Shown here in pieces: positions 14,818 through 21,209 of a DNA stretch of 64,000 bases (position 1 is its first letter; every line of letters begins with the position of its first letter). Source of the stretch: an uncultured Collinsella sp. (GTDB lineage Bacteria > Actinomycetota > Coriobacteriia > Coriobacteriales > Coriobacteriaceae). The stretch is taken from the NCBI GenBank assembly GCA_958369225.1, contig CATXID010000004.1, positions 1-64,000 of the forward strand, in the 5' to 3' direction. A program made the translations under genes and the position numbers. The notes beneath the pieces were generated by a model. It worked only from the letters and a program-made list of their open reading frames with translations, did not search any database and was not told the origin of the DNA.

Positions 14818-17058
14818 TTACTCAAACTCCACTTCAACCTGGCTGTGCTCGTAAATCTTGAGCTCGTTATCAATTTCGACCCGTTCGACCATCCAGCCAA
14901 TGGCGGAACACTGTCGTATGAATGTATCAATCCGGTTCTCACCTTTTAGATTGTGGATGGTGACCACTACGCCAAAACGCTGCGGATCATGCGAACCCTT
15001 TTGATATCTCGACGACTTGCGAATCATCATGCCCCACATTGGGTTGGCATACACTTTTTTGGGCTTACTGCGGCTGGTTAGCGGTTCGGATATGTGCTTG
15101 ACATTATCCCATTTACGTAGCTTTTTCCGAGCCTTCTCTTCATCGGTCGTGCAGCTTTCCTCACCCTGGTCGTTGGGCTGCAGCGACTTGATTAGCCCGT
15201 CGTTTCCGATTCGCCCAAAATGCAAATCGAGCTCGGTGTCCGTATAGTCGACGCCTTGGTTCCTGTTGCATTTGGGGAAGTAGCACAGGGTTGCTCTCGC
15301 TACGGACGGGTAAGATGTGCCCGAAACAGGAATAGGAAAGTGGAAGTTGTAATTCTCGCGCTCGGTGGCTACGCCGCTGAGCATAAATCGAATTTCGTCG
15401 TTACTGGTTTCGAGTATTTTTTCAATTTGGACGGGAACGATGCCGTAGCCGAGTCGATCCATGTCTTCGGGTTTTGTCCACGCACATGCGGCATCGATTA
15501 GCAGGGCCTTGGCAAGTTCACAGCTCAGGTGCATTTTATAAATGAGATAGGCAGCTTTCCTTGAAATTAACGGGGCTGCAAAAGAAGTGCCGACGGCCGG
15601 ATAAGCTCCAGTTCCGCAGCAGGCTGTGATAGGGTCGTTGCTTTCCCCTCCGTAATATGCAAGATCCGGTTTGTGGTGAAAACTCAAGACTGGCCCTCTT
15701 CTTGTGTAGGTGGCTGGTTCGTTATTTCTATTAACAGCGTTGACAACGAGGGCATTAATGGAATCTGCTGGGGATCCAAGATATGTGGGCTTACCTGTTT
15801 CCTGGTTAGTGCCGGCAACAACAAAGAGGACGTCGTATTTCTGCTGCAGTTTGTCTAGTAGGGCCGCTTCGGGCGATATGGAATTTCGAGACACCTCTTC
15901 CATTGATCCCAGGGAGATGTTCCAAACTTTGATGTCTTGGTTCTCGGCAACGATGCGCTCAATGTGTTTCATTACCGCGAACGAACTGAATTTGCCTGCG
16001 GTTGCAACTCCAAAATGTCGAACTCTAAAGTGTCCACAATGGTCGTCCAGCGACGGATTTTGGGCTTGTACGTCGACAATCAATGAACTGACGCATGTGC
16101 CATGTCGATAGTCGCTTGAAGTGGGATGTATGTCTTCGGGTAAGCAGCTTCTGTAGTCCACCCATTTGCTGAAGTACGGTGGGTATTTCTCCTCAAATGG
16201 AGTGTCGATTACGCCGATGATGGGCTCATCGGTGGGATATTCGGGGAGACTGCTGATGGCAGGGGAGGCCGAGCCTCCGTCATTCATGGAAGTGTAGGAA
16301 GACAGGTCGATAACCGACATGGCTACAAGGTAGGGGGCGCGTTCGAGTAGCGTGCGATATTCTGTCTCGGTTAATAGAGCGCTGTTCTCTAAGAGGTTTG
16401 CAGGGGATACGTCAATGTGAAGCTCCTCAAATAGGTCCTGTGGGTCCCTCTCCGTTTTAAAGAGCGTAACGATTGCGTTCTCGTCAGTTGCCGCTGGCGG
16501 TTTGTCTATCTTAAATTCATTGACGTAATAGGAATCTCGAATAAGTTGCGCAAAGCCCGATCGGGTGAGCGTGTTTGAAATGGCAGTATTCCATTTTTGC
16601 TTGAGATCGTCATTTTTAACTAGATCGATCATCTTGTCTGCGTTCATCAGTCCATCAAAATGATCGAATACGATTCGCTCGCACTCTCGTAGCTTATCAA
16701 TGGTAGACCGGACGGTTGCCTCGGGCACGTAATGGGTCATCAGGTGCCTTGGGTGGTTCCCGTTAAAATCGAGGTAGCGGGCGCCGCGGATGGACAATTC
16801 AGGCTCTTGGTCTTTTCCGCCATTCAGCATCTCTCTTATTCGATTGCTCTTGGCTACAATCTGGCGGTATTCAACAGAGACCAAGATGTCTTCGATTATG
16901 GCATCTTTGGGCCATTTGCTCAGAACGGTTTCGAGACTCTTGCGAATGTGCAAAATCTTCTCTGCAGTAACCGTTCCTTTAGCGGGGAGCGTTGCGGGGC
17001 CCGGTCGCGAGCCTCTTGCCGTTTGAAAATCGCCAGTGAGCCTGATTAAGCTGTTCAT
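14818..17058 (-). CDS. Subtilisin-like (S8) serine protease partnered with an AAA+ ATPase
   Basis: This 746-residue protein carries the subtilase triad: Asp285 in IIGVIDTP, His319 in YRHGTCVSS and Ser492 in VGTSFAAP, with the order and spacing of family S8. There is no signal peptide, so it should act in the cytoplasm. Residues 1-270 are a helical N-terminal region and residues 560-746 a beta-rich C-terminal region, neither of which I recognise. It starts behind AAAGGAG, 3 bases after the AAA+ ATPase gene, in one operon. The pairing suggests ATP-controlled proteolysis of a host or phage protein, as proposed for protease-ATPase modules in defence islands. The target is unknown. Confidence 0.87.
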   Translation of the reverse strand: MNSLIRLTGDFQTARGSRPGPATLPAKGTVTAEKILHIRKSLETVLSKWPKDAIIEDILVSVEYRQIVAKSNRIREMLNGGKDQEPELSIRGARYLDFNGNHPRHLMTHYVPEATVRSTIDKLRECERIVFDHFDGLMNADKMIDLVKNDDLKQKWNTAISNTLTRSGFAQLIRDSYYVNEFKIDKPPAATDENAIVTLFKTERDPQDLFEELHIDVSPANLLENSALLTETEYRTLLERAPYLVAMSVIDLSSYTSMNDGGSASPAISSLPEYPTDEPIIGVIDTPFEEKYPPYFSKWVDYRSCLPEDIHPTSSDYRHGTCVSSLIVDVQAQNPSLDDHCGHFRVRHFGVATAGKFSSFAVMKHIERIVAENQDIKVWNISLGSMEEVSRNSISPEAALLDKLQQKYDVLFVVAGTNQETGKPTYLGSPADSINALVVNAVNRNNEPATYTRRGPVLSFHHKPDLAYYGGESNDPITACCGTGAYPAVGTSFAAPLISRKAAYLIYKMHLSCELAKALLIDAACAWTKPEDMDRLGYGIVPVQIEKILETSNDEIRFMLSGVATERENYNFHFPIPVSGTSYPSVARATLCYFPKCNRNQGVDYTDTELDLHFGRIGNDGLIKSLQPNDQGEESCTTDEEKARKKLRKWDNVKHISEPLTSRSKPKKVYANPMWGMMIRKSSRYQKGSHDPQRFGVVVTIHNLKGENRIDTFIRQCSAIGWMVERVEIDNELKIYEHSQVEVEFE

Positions 17059-17061
17059 GGG

Positions 17062-18093
17062 CTACTCCTTTAGGGTTCGCGCAATGGTGCTTCGTGAAAT
17101 GCCTGTCAAAACTTCCATCTCTCTTAAAGTGAAACCTTGAGTTTTAAGCAGCTCGAGTGAATCAGGCTCATATCCATGTAGACGCTGATACAGCTTGCGG
17201 AGATAGTCGTTTGGATTAAGAGGATCACTAAACGCGACGGAGGTCTTAATGAGGTTTTTGAGCGTGCCGGGCCAGGGCAGATCCGGGCAACTCTGCAGCA
17301 CCTTTTTTAGGGTTCGAGAGTCGTTTTTGATTGTCTGATTGTTTTTGGTCAGATTCTTTGCGATTGATTCGCCGATATCAACGAGATCGTCATGGGTGTA
17401 TCTATTAAAGTCAATTTGTACATCGAAGCGCCTGGCGAGTGCCGGGTCTAGTTTGTCGTAAAGGTTCGTTGTTGCGATGATGGCGGATCGCGTGTTCAGC
17501 TTGTCGAACTCTTTTAGGAGTGCACTTGTGGCTCGTCCCATCTCACGGACGTCGTTTTGGTTAATTCTATCTAGGGCTATAGCATCGATTTCATCGAACA
17601 GGACAATAGCGCCGTCGCCGATATCGTGGATTTCTTGGAAGACCTTCGCGATATTCTTGGCCGTCTCTCCGAGTTTACTATCGATGATTTGATTGAAATC
17701 AACGGCATATAACTGGTAGCCAAGTATTCTGGCTATCTGTTTTGTAGCTTCGGTTTTGCCGGTTCCCGATGCGCCGTAAAAGAGGACAGTGTTAATGTCC
17801 ACATCTTTAGATAGAGCATTGAGAAGCCCCTGGATATCGTTAGCGATGGCCTGAGGAAGGGGTAGCGAGGTATTGTTGCTGATCACCTTTTCCAGGAAGT
17901 CGTATTTCTGTTCAGTGACTTCTTGCGGTACAAATGTGCGCGTTCTGGCAATGAGGGCCATGATGTAACTTGCAAGCTCGGGCTGTCCAGACGTCTCAAA
18001 ATCTTTCGCGATAATAGTGGCTGCGTTGTTGAAGGCGATATCGTCGTGTTCCGAATGCGCTCGGATTAAGTCGATGATGTCTGATCTCTTCAT
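17062..18093 (-). CDS. AAA+ ATPase with C-terminal HTH, partner of the S8 protease
   Basis: From the ATG at 18093 (AAGGAGAGGAG just upstream) the protein is 343 residues. Walker A GASGTGKT is at 107-114, Walker B IVLFDEIDA at 163-171, and the sensor region (AIIATTNLYDKLDPALARRF) includes the arginine finger, so this is a classic AAA+ module related to proteasomal or FtsH-type ATPases. The N-terminal 80 residues are helical. The last 30 residues (TLREMEVLTGISRSTIARTL) form a helix-turn-helix, unusual for such an ATPase. It is the first gene of the operon and could regulate its own promoter, whose spacer holds a paired repeat (see 18116-18144). Confidence 0.87.
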   Translation of the reverse strand: MKRSDIIDLIRAHSEHDDIAFNNAATIIAKDFETSGQPELASYIMALIARTRTFVPQEVTEQKYDFLEKVISNNTSLPLPQAIANDIQGLLNALSKDVDINTVLFYGASGTGKTEATKQIARILGYQLYAVDFNQIIDSKLGETAKNIAKVFQEIHDIGDGAIVLFDEIDAIALDRINQNDVREMGRATSALLKEFDKLNTRSAIIATTNLYDKLDPALARRFDVQIDFNRYTHDDLVDIGESIAKNLTKNNQTIKNDSRTLKKVLQSCPDLPWPGTLKNLIKTSVAFSDPLNPNDYLRKLYQRLHGYEPDSLELLKTQGFTLREMEVLTGISRSTIARTLKE

Positions 18094-18115
18094 GTGTGCT
18101 CCTCTCCTTGCTGTT

Positions 18116-18144
18116 ATTATATGAGACAGCCTGAGACATAGCAA
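18116..18144 (-). promoter_or_regulatory. Promoter of the AAA-protease operon with repeats in its spacer
   Basis: On the minus strand a -35 TTGCTA (18144-18139) and a perfect -10 TATAAT (18121-18116) are exactly 17 bases apart. The 17-base spacer consists of two TGTCTCA heptamers (18138-18132 and 18128-18122) separated by 3 bases, so they repeat every 10 bases on one face of the helix. A repressor bound there would cover the promoter. The HTH at the C-terminus of the AAA protein is an obvious candidate, by inference. Confidence 0.6.
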
Positions 18145-18151
18145 GACTTAG

Positions 18152-18180
18152 TTGAACAGTGATGCAATGAAGTATGTTAT
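18152..18180 (+). promoter_or_regulatory. Promoter for the small basic peptides
   Basis: A plus-strand -35 TTGAAC (18152-18157), a 17-base spacer and a -10 TGTTAT (18175-18180) lie 47 bases before the first small ORF. It is back to back with the AAA-protease promoter. Confidence 0.55.
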
Positions 18181-18226
18181 GATTGGGCTGTCAAGATTCA
18201 AACTGTACGAGATTGGAGGTGAGAAT

Positions 18227-18355
18227 ATGGCTACCCATCATGGAGGAAAGGTTGGCGCTGCTGCCAAGACGCTCGCGAGCTCCTCGACGAGTAAAGCCGC
18301 GAAGTCCGCGGCTGCGAAGACTCTGGTCAAGCACCAGATTGCAAAGCATCGCTAG
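18227..18355 (+). CDS. Small basic Ala/Lys/Ser-rich peptide (42 aa)
   Basis: A 42-residue frame starts at ATG 18227, with a near-perfect GGAGGTGA ribosome binding site 6 bases upstream. The peptide begins MATHHGGKVGAAAKTLASSS and continues with alternating Lys and Ala to end VKHQIAKHR. It is strongly basic, has no acidic residue and no hydrophobic core, and resembles histone-H1-like or nucleic-acid-binding tails. It lies directly upstream of a second basic micro-ORF and opposite the AAA-protease operon. The strong initiation signals make expression likely. The function is unknown; candidates are a DNA- or RNA-binding peptide or a substrate of the protease. Confidence 0.6.
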   Translation: MATHHGGKVGAAAKTLASSSTSKAAKSAAAKTLVKHQIAKHR

Positions 18356-18397
18356 TCTGCGAGCAAGGCGTGATGTAACAGCAGGGAGGTGATATAT

Positions 18398-18508
18398 ATG
18401 GCTTCGAAGACAATTCGTGTAAAGATTCCGAAGTACCGAATTAGCTCAACGGGTGCGATCAGGAAGATCGGGACGACCACGAAGGCCACAAAGCTGAAGA
18501 TCCGCTAG
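18398..18508 (+). CDS. Small basic peptide (36 aa)
   Basis: A 36-residue frame starts at ATG 18398, with GGGAGGTGAT as ribosome binding site. It begins MASKTIRVKIPKYRISSTGA and ends TKATKLKIR, with about 12 Lys or Arg and no acidic residue. The pattern of short basic beta-like segments is unlike the Ala-rich peptide before it. It ends at the base of a very stable hairpin. Both peptides would come from one transcript started at the promoter near 18180. No family is recognised. Confidence 0.58.
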   Translation: MASKTIRVKIPKYRISSTGAIRKIGTTTKATKLKIR

Positions 18509-18533
18509 GCTTTAGCGGCAACTAAAGCCTAGC
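18504..18533 (+). terminator. 12-bp perfect hairpin at the end of the small-peptide operon
   Basis: GCTAGGCTTTAG (18504-18515) and CTAAAGCCTAGC (18522-18533) form a perfect 12-bp stem with a 6-base loop, overlapping the last codon and stop of the second peptide. No T-run follows, so it may be a terminator, an mRNA stabiliser or a protein-binding site. Confidence 0.5.
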
Positions 18534-18535
18534 GT

Positions 18536-18714
18536 GATGTTGACTTAGCGGGCCAACATCAAACATTTTATGGGGGTCTCCGGCGAGATTCAAGCGTCGG
18601 GGCCCCGCGTTGCTCTTTGATTCTTTGGCATATACGCGATCGAGCCCGTAGACAAACAAGGGATATCGGCTAAATTAAAGCCAATTGCGGTGGAAGCCTT
18701 CGGGCGACACCTGA
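18536..18714 (+). other. Structured intergenic stretch, possible small RNA
   Basis: No ORF of note. It holds a GATGTTG/CAACATC hairpin (18536-18560), an imperfect GC-rich hairpin (about 18571-18605), and GCC-TTCG-GGC capped inside GGTG/CACC (about 18689-18711), directly before a strong terminator. A short untranslated RNA ending at 18743 is possible. Confidence 0.3.
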
Positions 18715-18743
18715 AGAGGGTTGATGTGTCGGCCCTCTTTTTT
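18715..18743 (+). terminator. Rho-independent terminator
   Basis: AGAGGG (18715-18720) pairs with CCCTCT (18733-18738), which is followed by a run of T. An overlapping dyad, CGACAC/GTGTCG, could form an alternative stem. Confidence 0.75.
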
Positions 18744-18961
18744 GTTTGGATGTAAGAATCGGCGCGTCAAAACTTGCATCTCAATTGAGAAAAGACGAAA
18801 TGGCGGGTGTTTTTCTGCTCGCATGTAACTTTACTGACGCGTGGTTGCTTGGTCTTAATTCGCAACGGTTTTCTCGGTTTAGGATTGATCGGGGCAGGGC
18901 TTCTCTTTATAGTCCATCTTTGATGAGGCCTTGCGACGGTACGTCCGGCTTGGTCCGTGGG

Positions 18962-18987
18962 AACCGCCGAAAGGCGGTTTTCGCGTT
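18962..18987 (+). terminator. Small stem-loop, probable terminator
   Basis: AACCGCC-GAAA-GGCGGTT (18962-18979) has a GNRA-type tetraloop and is followed by T-rich sequence. Confidence 0.5.
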
Positions 18988-19060
18988 TTAGGGACTGCTT
19001 TCCAAAGGGTATTTGTCGCGTTTTCGCTTAATGACAGTGGGTTTTCTTATTGCCGTTTTC

Positions 19061-19320
19061 GGAAGTGCGGGGAAAAATCGAAACTTGCCGAGCACAACTA
19101 GATTTTTTGCAACAAAACCGCAGGTCGCGGAAGGGTAAAACCGGGGTCTGGTCGGCAGATCTCGGTTTTACCCCGCACTTCTGAAATCGCCGCACGGAAG
19201 TATGCGGCAAATTCCGGAACCCATGAGCACACCGCCCTTTTCGCGCAGAGAAACCGCAGGTAGAGGCACTGCGGCATCCCGGTGTGCTCGTCAAGTTTTG
19301 AATTTGCCGCATACTTCCGG
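19061..19320. repeat. Cluster of degenerate inverted repeats (REP-like)
   Basis: Four related units of about 35-40 bases lie in alternating orientation: plus 19061-19098, minus 19151-19183, plus 19195-19234 and minus 19280-19320. Units share GGAAGT(A)GCGG(G/C), an A-rich middle and (C)GAGCACA(C/A)C. The last two form a long imperfect palindrome, GGAAGTATGCGGCAAATT against AATTTGCCGCATACTTCC. A separate perfect dyad, GGGTAAAACCG/CGGTTTTACCC, spans 19133-19173. No ORF fits, and this looks like a REP/BIME-type extragenic element. Confidence 0.6.
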
Positions 19321-19397
19321 TTTTTGCCCCTGCGGCAGGCCGTGTCAACTTATATCCTCGATTAGATTATGGCCAGGACAGCCAATTTCGTCTCCAA

Positions 19398-19438
19398 ACT
19401 AAAACGCCGGCAGGGGCGAAATTGCTCCTGCCGGCGTT
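19398..19438 (-). terminator. Rho-independent terminator of glf
   Basis: A perfect 12-bp dyad, AACGCCGGCAGG (19403-19414) and CCTGCCGGCGTT (19427-19438), lies about 50 bases past the glf stop on the minus strand and is followed there by TTTTAG. Confidence 0.8.
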
Positions 19439-19490
19439 GGCGTGCCTGCTTGTGCTGTTTTCGGCTCGCGCAGAGGCCCTTTTTGGACCC

Positions 19491-20615
19491 TTACGCCTCC
19501 GTGGGCTCCACGCCCAGCTCGTTGCGGACGAGTTCGAAGGCCGCGGCGATGGCCTTGTCCATGTCGTAGTACTTGTAGCCGCCCAGGCGACCGGCGAAGA
19601 TCACGTCGCCCTCCTGCGCCGCCAGTTCCTCGTACTGCTTGTAGAGGGCCTCGTTCTTGGCGTCGTTGATGGGGTAGTAGGGCTCGTCGCCGGGCTTCCA
19701 GTCGGCCGGGTACTCGCGCGTGATGACGGTCTTGTCCTGCGTGCCAAACTCAAAGTGCTTGTGCTCGATGATGCGCGTGTAGGGGACCTCGCGCTCGGTG
19801 TAGTTGACCACGGCCACGCCCTGGTGGTCGGCCTCGTCGAGCGTCTCGGTCTCAAAGCGCAGGCTGCGGTACTCCAGCGTGCCTAGCTTGAAGTCGTAGA
19901 ACGCATCGATGGGGCCGCAGTAGATCGTCTTGGCGGCGATATCGGGCTCGGCGGCGATCAGTTCCTTGTACTCCACGCCGCAACGCACCTCGACGCCCTT
20001 GAGCATGTTGGCGACCATCTTGGTGTAGCCGCCCATGGGGATGCCCTGGTAGCGATCGTTGAAGTAGTTGTTGTCGTAGGTAAAGCGGCAGGGGAGGCGC
20101 TTGATGATGCTCGCGGGCAGGTCGCGGCAGTCGCGGCCCCACTGCTTCTCGGTGTAGCCCTTGACGAGCGTCTCGAAGATGTCGCGGCCCACGAGGGACA
20201 GCGCCTGCTCCTCAAGGTTGGTCGGCTCGCCGATGTTCTCGGCAGCCACCTGCTCGGCGATCTTGGCCTTGGCGTCGGCCGGCGTGACGACGCCCGGCCA
20301 CATCTTGGCGAAGGTGTTCATATTGAAGGGCATGTTGTACATGTTGCCGTGGAAGTTGGCGACCGGCGAGTTGACGTAGTTGTTGAACTCGGCGAAGCGG
20401 TTGACGTAGTCCCAGACGTCCTTCATGGAGGTGTGGAAGATGTGGGCGCCGTAGCGGTGGACCTGGATGCCCTCGACGTCCTCGGTGTAGATGTTGCCGG
20501 CGATGTGGTCGCGGCGGTCGATGACCAGGACCGACTTGCCAGCGCGCTTGGCGGCATTGGCAAAGACGGCACCCGAAAGGCCGGCACCGACGACGAGGTA
20601 ATCGTACTGGGACAT
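19491..20615 (-). CDS. glf: UDP-galactopyranose mutase
   Basis: This 374-residue flavoenzyme interconverts UDP-galactopyranose and UDP-galactofuranose for cell-surface glycans. The N-terminal FAD-binding motif VVGAGLSGAVFANAAKRAG begins at residue 7, with the family sequences NIYTEDVEGIQVHRYGAHIFHTS, FHGNMYNMPFNM, EKQWGRDCRDLPASIIKRLP and PFEFGTQDK-type regions in the usual order and at the usual length (about 370). The start ATG has a good AAAGGAG upstream. It stands alone on the minus strand downstream of the aro operon, with its own terminator. It probably supplies galactofuranose to a glycan such as the capsule encoded at the left end. Confidence 0.96.
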   Translation of the reverse strand: MSQYDYLVVGAGLSGAVFANAAKRAGKSVLVIDRRDHIAGNIYTEDVEGIQVHRYGAHIFHTSMKDVWDYVNRFAEFNNYVNSPVANFHGNMYNMPFNMNTFAKMWPGVVTPADAKAKIAEQVAAENIGEPTNLEEQALSLVGRDIFETLVKGYTEKQWGRDCRDLPASIIKRLPCRFTYDNNYFNDRYQGIPMGGYTKMVANMLKGVEVRCGVEYKELIAAEPDIAAKTIYCGPIDAFYDFKLGTLEYRSLRFETETLDEADHQGVAVVNYTEREVPYTRIIEHKHFEFGTQDKTVITREYPADWKPGDEPYYPINDAKNEALYKQYEELAAQEGDVIFAGRLGGYKYYDMDKAIAAAFELVRNELGVEPTEA

Positions 20616-20693
20616 GGATATGCTCCTTTGTATGTCAATCGAACAGATACTTATGTTTTGGGACAGACAAACCTGATTATGTTGTCCCAGGGA

Positions 20694-21131
20694 TTAGTGT
20701 AGCAGATGCTCTTTCAGCAGCTTCAACGCATGGGCGTAGCCCTGGAGGCCTTCGCCGGTGATGGTGGCGAAACAGGCCAGGCGGGCGTAGCTTACCTGGC
20801 GGAAGTCCTCGCGCGTCTCGACAGCACTGATGTGGACCTCGACGGCGGGGATGGCGACGGCCTTGAGGGCGTCCAGGATCGCCACGCTCGTGTGCGTGTA
20901 AGCCGCCGGGTTGATGACGATGCCGTCGACCTTACCGTAAGCCTCCTGGATCTTGTCGACGATGCTGCCCTCGTGGTTGGACTGGAAGACCTCGACCTCG
21001 TCGAAGCCCTGTGCGCCGCCGGCCTCCTTGCAGATCTGGACCAAGCGGTCGTAGTTGTCGCTGCCGTAGATGCCCGGCTCGCGAATGCCGAGCATGTTGA
21101 GGTTGGGTCCGTTGATGACGAGAGCTTTCAT
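20694..21131 (-). CDS. aroQ: Type II 3-dehydroquinate dehydratase
   Basis: The protein starts at the ATG at 21131 (AAAGGAAG upstream) and is 145 residues, the usual size of type II dehydroquinases. It opens with KALVINGPNLNMLGIREPGIYG, which contains the catalytic tyrosine loop, and has VEVFQSNHEGSIVDKI, IVINPAAYTHTSVAI and VEVHISAVETREDFR as expected. It dehydrates 3-dehydroquinate to 3-dehydroshikimate, the third step of the shikimate pathway. It is the last gene of the aro operon, behind a strong hairpin that separates it from aroE-aroK. Confidence 0.96.
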   Translation of the reverse strand: MKALVINGPNLNMLGIREPGIYGSDNYDRLVQICKEAGGAQGFDEVEVFQSNHEGSIVDKIQEAYGKVDGIVINPAAYTHTSVAILDALKAVAIPAVEVHISAVETREDFRQVSYARLACFATITGEGLQGYAHALKLLKEHLLH

Positions 21132-21166
21132 GGTTGCTTCCTTTACGATCGGACGGAGTTGAATGG

Positions 21167-21207
21167 AAAACCACCACAAAGGTGCCTGTCCCCTTTGTGG
21201 TGGTTTT
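21167..21207. terminator. Bidirectional hairpin between aroE-aroK and aroQ
   Basis: AAAACCACCACAAAGG (21167-21182) and CCTTTGTGGTGGTTTT (21192-21207) form a perfect 16-bp stem flanked by A and T runs. It should terminate much of the aro operon transcription before aroQ; aroQ may then need readthrough or its own promoter. Confidence 0.75.
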
Positions 21208-21209
21208 TG

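Noticed and set aside
18746..18991. An 81-codon plus-strand frame after the terminator at 18743
   Set aside because: Poor start context, a translation without recognisable structure, and overlap with a hairpin at its end.
19028..19348. A 106-codon minus-strand frame through the repeat cluster
   Set aside because: Its sequence is explained by the inverted repeat units, which recur in both orientations.
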